DNA from: Chaetoderma sp. LZ-2023a
Taxonomy: Eukaryota; Mollusca; Caudofoveata; Chaetodermatida; Chaetodermatidae
Reading direction: 5' to 3'
NCBI GenBank assembly: GCA_034401795.1
Contig: CM067374.1
Coordinates: 95,486,511-95,550,510, forward strand
Length of the DNA: 64,000 bases
A program made the translations under genes and the position numbers. The first letter of the stretch is position 1, and every line of letters begins with the position of its first letter. Of this stretch, positions 46,402 through 54,917 are shown in pieces. The notes beneath the pieces were generated by a model that did not search any database, was not told where the DNA came from, and worked only from the letters and a program-made list of their open reading frames with translations.

Positions 46402-47789
46402 GTGGATAATTTTAGTAAGTCACTGGACGAAGGCATTCTACCACATGCATGGAAAGAGTTCATTGTCACCCCTATCTTCAAAAAGGGGAAGAAGAGTAGC
46501 CCAGGAAATGACAGGCCGATCAGCCTAACAAGCATCGTCTGTAAGATTCTAGAATCCATAGTTAGGGAAAAGTTAATGTCCCACATGAATGATAACAACC
46601 TTTTGACAGAATTCCAACTTGGCTTTCTAAGGGGAAGATCGACCAACACAAATCTCTTGACTGTACTTGATGACTGGACCACTTCTCTGGACTCAGGTGT
46701 ACCTGTTGATACAATATACTTCGATTTTGCCAAAGCTTTTCACTCCGTGCCCCATCAAAGACTACTACAGAAACTCAAGGGTTATGGAATTTCAGGCAAG
46801 TGTGTGGAGTGGATTGGAAACTTCTTAGGCAACAGACAGCAGTGAGTGATAGTCAATGGGGAACCATCAACTTGGGCGCCTGTACTTAATGGCATCCCAC
46901 AGGGTACTGTTCTTGGACCAGTATTGTTTGTTGTCGTTATCAACGACTTGCCAGACAGCGTAAAGTGCATGGTGCAGATGTTTGCTGACGATACCAAAGT
47001 CTACACACAGATTCATTCAGTGACTGACCAGCAACATCTGCAAGATGACTTACATAAACTAACAGACTGGTCCAGCACGTGACAGCTTGGTTTCAATGCC
47101 TCTAAATGCAAGATCTTGCATCTTGGAAGAAATACCCCTAGATACATTTATGAAATGTCCAGTAGTGAGGGCAAAATAATTCTAGAGACGAGCTCAGTTG
47201 AAAAAGACCTGGGTGTGAATGTTGATGATGAGTTGAAGTTCTCTACTCACACAGAGATGCAAGTTAACAAGGCCAACTCAATTCTAGGTCTTATAAGGAG
47301 GCCATACTTGGACACAGCCTCATGGAAGAGTCTCTGTATTGCCCTTGTACGGCCCCACCTGGAGTATTCTAATACATTTGCATCACCTCAATATATCAAA
47401 GATGAGAAGTTACTTGAAGGCGTCCAAAGGAGAGCGACAAAACTAATACCATCATTGTCATCACTTCAGTACCAAGATAGCTTGAAAGCCGTGAATCTTC
47501 CAAGTCTTAAATATAGAAGATCAAGGGGCGACATGATAGAGTATACGTACACCCATGTTAACTACAAAGTGGACAGTAAACTCGTAGAGATTAGCCAAAG
47601 TACACTTACATGGGGCCATTCTTTCAAACTAAAAAAAAGTACTGCAAGACAACACTCCGACAGCAATTTTTCTCATTAAGAGTAGTAGATACATGGAATG
47701 CTTTACCGGTTAATGTCGTAACAGCTTCGACTTTAAATAGTTTCAAAGCAAGACTTGACAAAAAATGGGCTAAATACACATTTGCCTGA
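46402..47789 (+). pseudogene. CR1 reverse transcriptase domain with two in-frame TGA stops
   Basis: One frame from 46402 to 47679 with only two TGA stops: 46843-46845 (FLGNRQQ-stop, Arg usual) and 47080-47082 (SST-stop-QLGFN, Trp usual). RT blocks in order are VTPIFKKGKKSSPGNDRPIS, YFDFAKAFHSVPH, NGIPQGTVLGPVLFVVVIND, QMFADDTKVY (catalytic FADD), KDLGVNVDDEL, and a thumb with ALVRPHLEY. An A8 run at about 47631-47638 shifts the frame. The normal CR1 end, VVDTWNALP then SFKARLDKKW, reads on to TGA at 47787-47789. Confidence 0.85.
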
Positions 47790-47921
47790 TGTGATGAAAT
47801 TATATAAACGGTAATAAAAGTCAAATGATTGGACTGTGTGTGGAACTACGCCAGTCTGCACTGTGTACTCTGATATGTCTGAACAATGTAAGACTACATT
47901 TGTGTTTTAGGTAGAATATAT

Positions 47922-47996
<75 letters not shown>

Positions 47997-48286
47997 TATC
48001 GATATGCAAGGTTCCACACCCGATCTATTTGTGGCATGGTATGAGAGTATGGAACCACACATATCTATTTTGCACTATTGGTAATCATACGTACTGTTTC
48101 AAAATACAACAGATTGCGTATTGAACCAGTCTATAATGTTATATAAGTAATTGTTATGTATTGAAGTGTCTATAGAATTGTGTGTAAAACCACACCGAGC
48201 AAGGCCTTAATTATAGTATTAATGTGTTCGTGTTGTACTGTACTGAACAGCTTGTGTACTACACTATACCAATCTAACTGTAACGT
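47790..48286. other. LINE 3' UTR and intergenic DNA with (TA)n
   Basis: Contains a (TA)n tract at 47924-47994; nothing else is recognised. Confidence 0.6.
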
Positions 48287-49150
48287 GTATGTATTTATTT
48301 TATTGACGCACTGCCAACGTGTGGCTTCAATCTCTATGTGCTAACTTAGCCGACAGTCATGCACCCATTAGTTTAATTTGTTGATAACCATCTTCCGGTC
48401 GGGGGATCGAACCGCCATTCTGCAACTCCGCATAGCATCAGCAACCAGACATCTTTCCACTGAACCACCGCGCCAAGACTTTAAAAGTCAAGGTTTGGCC
48501 GACCAGCTTTCACATGTCTGATATACCGACACACTGACGATTCATATGGGACTATCTGTGGTTGCACCTGCCACGATTCAATCCTAGGCTTTTTACGCCT
48601 ATTATACTCTGATTCCAGCACGGCTCTGACAGTATATGTATTTTTATTTTATTGACGGAATGGCAACATGCGGCTTCATTTCTATGTGCTAACTTAGACG
48701 ACAGTCATGCACCCATTATTTTAATTTGTTGATCACCATCTCCTGGTCGGGGGAATGAACCGCCATTCTGCAACTCCGCATAGCATCAGCAACCAGACAT
48801 CTTTCCACTGAACCACCGCGCCAAGACTTTAAAAGTCAAGGTGTGGCCGACCAGCTTTCACATGTCTGATATACCGACACACTGACGATTCATATGGGAC
48901 TATCTGTGGTTGCACCTGCCAGGATTCAATCCTAGGCTTTGTATGCCTATTGTACTCCGATTCCAGCATGGCTCTGGCAGTATATGTATTTTTATTTTAT
49001 AGACGCACTGGCAACGTGCGGCTTCAATTTCTATGTGCTAACTTATCCGACAGTCATGTACCAATTAGTTTAATTTGTTGATCACCATCTCCCGGTCGGG
49101 GGATCGAACCGCCATTCTGCAACTCCGCATAGCATCAGCAACCAGACATC
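48287..49150 (-). repeat. Tandem array of tRNA-Gly-like SINEs, 2.5 units of about 347 bp
   Basis: Each unit holds a SINE of about 190 bp on the minus strand plus a 155-bp spacer. SINE heads lie at 48394-48476, 48741-48825 and a truncated third near 49090-49150. The minus strand of each head reads GGTGGTTCAGTGG (pol III A box) and GGTTCGATCCCCCGACC (B box), like a tRNA-Gly. The middle B box is mutated (GGTTCATTCC). Bodies end in AATAAAATAAATACATA-type tails (48287-48302, 48635-48652, 48981-49000). The spacer is repeated with the SINE, so the array arose by segmental duplication. Unit 3 is cut off where the Penelope-like element begins. Confidence 0.8.
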
Positions 49151-49320
49151 TGTATGTGTGTATGTAATATTGTAAACGCACCGGCTCAGAATTTTCAAAA
49201 TTTTAAAAATCGAAAATATTTTTGCTTATTTTATCACCTGAGATTGTCAATTTTGTTTAAGAGATGCCATATGGCCTGATTAGTATACAATGATAAATCA
49301 TTGATTGATGTTTTGAACAC

Positions 49321-51636
49321 TTATTTGAGTTTCGCTTTTACCAAGATGTCGCGTAGATTAGGATTTTTCTTAAATGCAATTACCGGACGCTTGTTGATTG
49401 GTTGTTTTAAATTGTCCTGTAATTTGTGATACTCATCCTTTAGGATTTTCGCAATTTCAACATTTTTCCGATTGTATGTGAGAGTAAATGGGATAATCTC
49501 ACGTTGGTCCGAGAGGTCTGGGTCCGAATTTATGCCCCTTGGCCATTGTGTTTCGAGTTCTTTAATCCAAAATGATTCTCTTAGTTTTCTTTGTCTATCA
49601 GTTTCCTCTGTTGTGTCTGAAAGAGGTAGCTGTTCGATAGGCATAATTTCAAAGTCACGAGTGACTAAATGGTCAGGAAGATTAAAATGTTCAGCCACAT
49701 GTGTGTCGTCCTCTAGTCTAATATCTGAAAGGTGTCTAGTTGCTCAGCATCTTAGTCGATTTTTCGTTTCGCCAACATACTGCTTTTGACACAATTTGCA
49801 TGGAATTAAGTAAATGACATTTTCAGAATCGCAATCTAATTTCGACTGAATTTGAAATTTGCTTTTGTTTTGAAAGCTCATGAATGTACTCTGGGAAGAA
49901 AGAAACTTATCCAATTTACACCTTTTCTTTTCACATTTCCGAGAATCTCCTTCACCAATAATCGGACGATTATGACAAGTTTTGGTAGGCTGAGAATTTC
50001 TGGCATTATCCGGAATGATTTCCAAATTATGCAAAGTTTCAGACTTTATTTTACGTAGGAACCGAGAGGAGTACCCTCTCGGTTTGAGGGCTTTGAATAA
50101 GGTCGAACATGATGATTCAAAGTTTTTCTTATCACTCGAATTTCTATGAAAACGGATTATTTGTGATTTTACAAGTCCCTTGAAAGTATGCGGTGGATGG
50201 AATGATTTCTTGTGCAGTAGTTGATGCGAGTCGGTTGGCTTAAAATAAACTTTGTAGTCTAAGTAACCAGTTGTTTCATACTTTATACCTTTGTATAAAG
50301 TTACATCCAGGAAATCTACGGACATCTCATCAATTTGAGCTTTTAGTTTGATATTCGGATCATGATTATTCAGAATGGCCAGGAATTCGGTAAATGCTTC
50401 CTTACTCTGTTGCCAGATCATGAAAATGTCATCGAGGTACCTGCGGTAAATGAGCGGATGATTTGGACAGTTTTCGAGTGCTTCCTTTTCCCACTCTGCC
50501 ATGTAAAGGTTAGCGAAACCTGGGCTGAAGCGCTTACCCATTGCGCAGCCACAAATTTGTTGGAAAATTTCACCAGCAAATTCAAAGTCATTGCCCTTCA
50601 GACTAAGCTCTAATAGAGCTATTACTTCTCTGTCGGGCCTGTTGGTGTCAGGATAGTCAGCAAATGCTCTACGAATTGAATTTAGACCCTTTTCGATGTC
50701 AATGTTTGTGTACATAGCATCGACGTCCATTGTAATTAAGAATGAATTTGGAGGGACCGAGATCTTAGAGACCTGGGCTAGGAAGTCTTCAGTGTTTTTC
50801 AGATAGCTAAAATGTCCATTTGCAATTGGCTGAAGATGGTAGTCGATAAATTCACTAATCCTATATGATTCCGAACCACAATCTGAAATGATGGGTCGCC
50901 CTGGTGGTGTCATTGGGTCGGTCCATAAGTCAACAGACTTATGGATTTTAGGAAGAAGATAAAATGTACGTGGTTTCGAATCATCTTTGGCACACAGGTA
51001 TTTAAATTGCTTTTCAGTTATTTTCTTGTTATCAACCATTTTTTGGAGAATTTCGTTGAATTTGCTACAGTTATTTTGCCAAAGTGGTTCATTTAGTTTT
51101 CGGTAATGCTTCGGATTACTAAGCTGTCTATGCGCTTCTTTGATGTAGTTGTCTTTATCCATTATTACAGTAGCCGATCCTTTATCCGCAGGTTTGATGA
51201 CAATTTCATTCTTTCTAGATAAATCGAATAGGGCCTGGCGTTGCTCATAGGATAAATTTTGCTGATCGTTTGGAAATGTAGTATTTTCAATACGTTCAGA
51301 GTAAAGTGTTATACTTTCACTGATTGCTGGGTCAACACATTTTAAGTTTGAAGCCCACCCGGTTTTTTCAATGAATGGTGGAATATTACTATTGGAGTTT
51401 CGAAAGAAATCTGCCAATTTCACTCGGTGACCAAATTCGGCAGTTTCAGTAAAGCCATTATCTAAATCTGCATCCAAACATGTTTTAGGTTTTGGTGTTG
51501 GGACAAAGGTCAAGCCGAAATCAAGCAGTGACTGTTCTGCTTCACCTAATGTGGAGCCGGTTAAGTTTACAATATTACTACCCAGTCCCAGTTCCAGTTC
51601 TGGGTGGATGCTACCCTGTCCCTCAATCAATTTAAA
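49321..51636 (-). CDS. Penelope-like RT plus GIY-YIG endonuclease (ORF2), one in-frame TGA near the end
   Basis: The frame opens after a TAA at 51637-51639, with TTT AAA inside the slippery site, and has no ATG for about 150 codons, so it probably relies on -1 frameshifting. Numbered from TTG at 51630: NLTGSTL and FVPTPKP (15-50, typical Penelope N terminus); IVIKPADKGSATVIMDKDNY (143-162); FYLLPKIHK (223-231); GRPIISDCGSESY (244-256); FLITMDVDAMYTN (297-309); CAMGKRFSPGFANLYM (362-377); YRRYLDDIFMIW with catalytic YLDD (398-401); VDFLDVTLYKG. The GIY-YIG domain starts NVIYLIPCKLCQKQYVGETK (about 604-623). A TGA at 49744-49746 interrupts it (CGA usual), after which the same frame gives THVAEHFNLPDH, RKLRESFWIKELETQ and PNLRDILVKAKLK-stop. 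Confidence 0.88.
51627..51636 (-). promoter_or_regulatory. Putative -1 ribosomal frameshift site at ORF1/ORF2 junction
   Basis: The minus strand reads T TTA AAT TGA in ORF1 frame, a canonical X XXY YYZ heptamer (TTTAAAT) immediately followed by the ORF1 stop (51629-51627). A -1 slip gives TTT AAA TTG ATT GAG, which is exactly the open frame of ORF2, and ORF2's frame is closed by TAA one codon upstream. About 25 bases downstream the RNA can pair GGGT with ACCC and CCCAG with CTGGG, a possible stimulatory fold. The function is inferred. Confidence 0.7.
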
Positions 51637-53222
51637 TTAAGGAACTTGAGCCAATTACCATAGATAGCATTAGCAGTTCTCTCAGTCCAGTGAATATTGT
51701 CATGACACACACTGAACTCTGTGAGTGGCAGGCGTGGAATGACAATAACGCCCGACTCAGAGGACTTGATCCTGCTAGACTCAGCAACACAATTGATTGC
51801 CTCCAGTGCACGTTTTTGATGCAGGGTCGAAGTGGTTGAGAAGTTTAACTTAGTGAAGTAGATGCTCGCCGAAGAGAACTTCTTCCTCACCATGCTGAAC
51901 AACAACCTGAGCCGATTCTCTGAGACTGGAATTGGGTTGTCTCGATCGTTTATGCCTATATTTAGGATGATCATTTCTGGTTTGACTTTCGCTGAGTATC
52001 TATTAATGATCGTTCTTAGATCATTGATAGATGCCCCAGGGAAGTAAGCTACCTGCATTTCTGGGTGGGGTGCCACATTGATTCGGCTCAGGTTAGATGC
52101 TCCAAGCAACAGGATCTTTTTGTTGATGGTTGGGAGCTGCCAATTTGGTTTGTTACATGACTCATACCGGAATTTCCAGAACGTATTTTGCTCGAGTTTC
52201 GTTGGTTTTCTAGGCTTAGACTGAGGAGATGGTGTGAACCGTGGTTGCTGTACTTTTGGAGTAGTGTGGGTTGTGAGGCCCAGCTTGTTCTCCATTAATA
52301 TCCGATCAGATTTCGCTACCCTCTGTGGAAGCGGGGGAAAATCATCAGGTGAGAATGATGGTGCAGAAGGCGGTGGCGAGTCAGGTAAAGGGATTGATGC
52401 TGGGTCAATGTGTGACTGCATCTCGTCATTACCGGATGTAGATTGGACACAGACTGGTGAAGGCCTGATATCTATGCGTATGATCGGTGCCGAGGTTTCG
52501 GCGGGTGGTGGTGACTCAGGTAATGGGATTAGCAATGGGTTAATTGGTGAGTACATGTTGCCATCACAGGATGTAGATGGGACACTGCCTGGAGAACACC
52601 TGGTATCTGTACGTTTGATTGGAGGTGAGGTCTCAGCAGGTGACCTTACCCGCTTTTTAGCCTGAGAGGGTGAAACAAAATCTGATGTTTCGGCTGGTGT
52701 TTTATGAACTGGAGTAGCATTTCTGTTGACGGCAGCAGGGAAAAAATGAGGATCAATGGGTCTGATAAAGTCATAAAAGGCTACAATAGCCTTATCATGA
52801 AGCCTTTTTCCATGATTGTTTTTTGCCCAGCGAATGGCGGTTGACTTGGCACGGCCAACGTCTAGGTTGGAATGATTCTGGGCTGATATAATTTCGGATC
52901 TGATACAGCCAAGTTGACAATTGTAATGATTGATTAGAGTTTGTACTATGGATTTATCCCAACCAAAATTAGCATTACAAATGTTAAAGTGGACATCTCC
53001 ATTTGGCATGGCTGGTTTGCAGAACTTGTTTAGTTCTTTTAGCTTCTTGCCTAAGCAGTTTGGCAGTGTCTCTGCCTCCATGTGCTTGCCCAACACACCA
53101 AGGTGATGGAAGCATTGTATTACCATATAGTATAGCTTGACTAGGCGAGCATGGGCAGAAGATTGGTGGCGTGAATCTGATTCATTGCCATCCGTTCTCC
53201 CTCCCCTGCTCTGTCTAGCCAT
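51627..53222 (-). CDS. Penelope-like element ORF1 with C-terminal SGNH/GDSL hydrolase-like domain
   Basis: Intact 531-residue ORF. The ATG at 53222-53220 (ATCATGG, good Kozak) is preferred over upstream non-ATG codons. Residues 1-165 are a basic helical region without a known motif. 166-345 is Pro/Ser-rich with two similar copies of an IPLPxSPPPAETS-like segment. 368-531 resemble an SGNH hydrolase: ILLLGASNLSRI (Ser block, GASN for GDS, 374-377), AYFPGASI (Gly block), IILNIGINDRDN (GxND block, 423-426) and CHDNIHWTERTA (Asp-His block, 508-511). All four catalytic positions are present. Such domains could act as esterases or RNA-binding folds; esterase domains are known in CR1 ORF1. It ends LKFLNLN-stop on the slippery site, so a fraction may continue into RT. 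Its role in retrotransposition is unknown. Confidence 0.8.
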   Translation of the reverse strand: MARQSRGGRTDGNESDSRHQSSAHARLVKLYYMVIQCFHHLGVLGKHMEAETLPNCLGKKLKELNKFCKPAMPNGDVHFNICNANFGWDKSIVQTLINHYNCQLGCIRSEIISAQNHSNLDVGRAKSTAIRWAKNNHGKRLHDKAIVAFYDFIRPIDPHFFPAAVNRNATPVHKTPAETSDFVSPSQAKKRVRSPAETSPPIKRTDTRCSPGSVPSTSCDGNMYSPINPLLIPLPESPPPAETSAPIIRIDIRPSPVCVQSTSGNDEMQSHIDPASIPLPDSPPPSAPSFSPDDFPPLPQRVAKSDRILMENKLGLTTHTTPKVQQPRFTPSPQSKPRKPTKLEQNTFWKFRYESCNKPNWQLPTINKKILLLGASNLSRINVAPHPEMQVAYFPGASINDLRTIINRYSAKVKPEMIILNIGINDRDNPIPVSENRLRLLFSMVRKKFSSASIYFTKLNFSTTSTLHQKRALEAINCVAESSRIKSSESGVIVIPRLPLTEFSVCHDNIHWTERTANAIYGNWLKFLNLN

Positions 53223-53240
53223 GATAATGCCCTGGCAATC

Positions 53241-53880
53241 AACCAATCAAACAGACAAGCAACCAATCAATCAATCAATCAATCAAATCAACCAACCAAT
53301 CAAGCAACTGATCAGATCACACAACCAATCGAACAACCAATCACACTATCGATCACATCAGCAATCAATCAAGCTAGCAACTAGGCAATCAATCAATCAA
53401 TCACAGTCCCAATCAATCAATCAATCAATTAATCAATCAACTAATCAATCAATCAATCAATCAAAACCGGTCAAACAGACAAGCAACCAATCAATCAATC
53501 AACCAATCAATCAAAACCGGTCAAACAGACAAGCAACCAATCAATCAATCCCTCAACTAGGCAGACCACAAATCAAAACCTAATCAAATTAAGCACGCAA
53601 TCAGATCACACACCCAATCAAACAACCAGTCAAACTATCAGTCAAATCAGACAAGCAATCAAGCTAGCAGCTAGGTAAACAACCAATCAAGCAATTCAAG
53701 TAACCAGTCACGCAACAAATCAATTCAAACAACCAATCAATCACACAACCATTCAATTCAAGCAATCAATCACTCTACCAATCAGTTTAAACAACCAATC
53801 ACGCAACCAATCAAATCAAACAATCAATCACGCAACCTATTTGTCCCATCGAGATCATTTACTTAGAGTGGTTCCCCTTG
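53241..53880. repeat. AATC-rich degenerate tandem tract
   Basis: Interrupted CAATCAAT repeats over 640 bp, with an exact duplicate of about 40 bp (GTCAAACAGACAAGCAACCA at 53469 and 53519). The Asn/Gln/Ser ORF across it is an artefact. Confidence 0.9.
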
Positions 53881-54298
53881 GGATTAGTTGGGGTAAAGTG
53901 TACTAAGCAGTAGGTCGCTTCAACAGGTAAAGGCTGGGATTGATCCTACATTATAGAGAAGCCGTACACACGAATGCGCGCACACACACACACGCATGCG
54001 CACGAGCACGCACACGCACACGCAGACCTGAATGAATGCACGAACGCACGCAATAATACATGCACACAATAATACATGCACGAATGCATGCAATAATGAT
54101 TGCATGACCACATGCACGAACGCATGCCCGAACAGACGTACGAATGCATGCACGCACGTACACACCCACGCATCAATGTGCTCACGAATGAATGCACACG
54201 CACGCATGCACGCTCGCACGCACGCACGCACCCACGCATGCACGCACACACAGACACAGAATTGCTTTTTTCTGGTTGGTACGTATTAAAGTGTTGAG
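53881..54298. repeat. ACGC/ATGC-type microsatellite region
   Basis: CACGCACG and CATGCACGAATG repeats at about 53968-54250. Cys/Val/Arg or His/Thr/Ala ORFs are artefacts. Confidence 0.85.
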
Positions 54299-54640
54299 CA
54301 ATGGATGAATCAGTTCTTGTTATGCCCCACCAATCTCTACCTATGCACCGCCTATGCTTTGCCCGTGTTGAGATAGATCGAATCCTGAACTCCCTGAATC
54401 TCAATTTCCAGAAACATGTACAGGTAAACTGTTGGATATCTTGAAACTAATTTGACTCGGTGCTGTTGCTGCCTACAGACTGTTTGTCAACTAGGAAAGA
54501 CATACAATTCGTACAACTTAATGAAGAATTTATAACAGAATAAATCGCGTCTTTCCTGACGTAATTGATTATGACATCAGCCTATATCAGACGTAGTCGA
54601 TTATGACGTCATATAACTGATAGATAAACAGGATTCATCC
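54299..54640 (+). mobile_element. Foldback/TIR element, family P (copy 11), with clear terminal inverted repeats
   Basis: Left end CAATGGATGAATC and right end GATTCATCCATTG are exact inverted repeats. Inside are TTATGCCCCACCAATCTC, ATCTCAATTTCCAGAAAC, CAGGTAAACTGTTGGATA, TTTGACTCGGTGCTGTTG, ACATACAATTCGTACAACTT and the CTGACGTAATTGATTATGAC module. The right palindrome arm is missing. Confidence 0.85.
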
Positions 54641-54699
54641 ATTGTGAAAAAACTATTACATTTCCAGCTCCAATGTATATGTGTATGATATCAGACATA

Positions 54700-54711
54700 A
54701 CACGTGCCATG

Positions 54712-54743
<32 letters not shown>

Positions 54744-54748
54744 AGCGA

Positions 54749-54815
<67 letters not shown>

Positions 54816-54900
54816 TGTATAGTTTCCCTTATTAGTAATGTGTGCGTGCGTGCGTGAGTGCTGTGCATGCATGCGCGTGTGTGTGCGCGCGTGCATGCAT
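54700..54900. repeat. (GTGC)n microsatellite
   Basis: GTGCGTGC repeats at 54708-54820 and a second shorter block at 54838-54900. Confidence 0.9.
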
Positions 54901-54913
54901 GTAATTTCCCTGA

Positions 54914-54917
54914 TTAG
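54914..54917. repeat. Target-site duplication TTAG (left) of solo LTR
   Basis: TTAG before TGTAGCGC; repeated at 58547-58550 after GAGCTACA. Confidence 0.75.

Larger units (their letters stand above)
43980..47820 (+). mobile_element. CR1-like LINE with PHD-finger ORF1, degraded
   Basis: Plus-strand non-LTR element: 5' leader, ORF1 (PHD finger, coiled region, RRM-like segment), endonuclease, RT and a short 3' UTR. An AATAAA lies near 47812, with no long poly-A. The (TA)n tract begins about 100 bases further on. All ORFs are interrupted. Confidence 0.8.
49151..53250 (-). mobile_element. Penelope-like retroelement with SGNH ORF1 and RT/GIY-YIG ORF2
   Basis: About 4.1 kb on the minus strand. 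ORF1 (53222-51627) ends in an SGNH hydrolase-like domain. ORF2 (51636-49321) has a Penelope-type RT followed by a GIY-YIG endonuclease. The two meet at a slippery heptamer. The left end abuts a truncated SINE unit and the right end abuts an AATC-rich tract. No long terminal repeats or clear target duplications are visible by eye. Coding regions are unusually intact for this window: ORF1 has no break and ORF2 has one TGA. Confidence 0.85.

Noticed and set aside
48394-48476. Functional tRNA-Gly gene
   Set aside because: A and B boxes are present, but the acceptor stem does not pair well and the segment is repeated within SINE units, so it is a SINE head.
49151-49330. Hammerhead ribozyme at the Penelope-like element end
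   Set aside because: Hammerheads are known in many Penelope-like elements, but I did not find CTGATGA and GAAA cores in a plausible order here.
53137-53583. Asn/Gln/Ser-rich ORF of 148 residues
   Set aside because: Translation of AATC repeats plus antisense of the start of Penelope-like ORF1.
53250-53880. CRISPR-like array
   Set aside because: The repeat is a degenerate tetranucleotide without unique spacers, and the DNA is from an animal.
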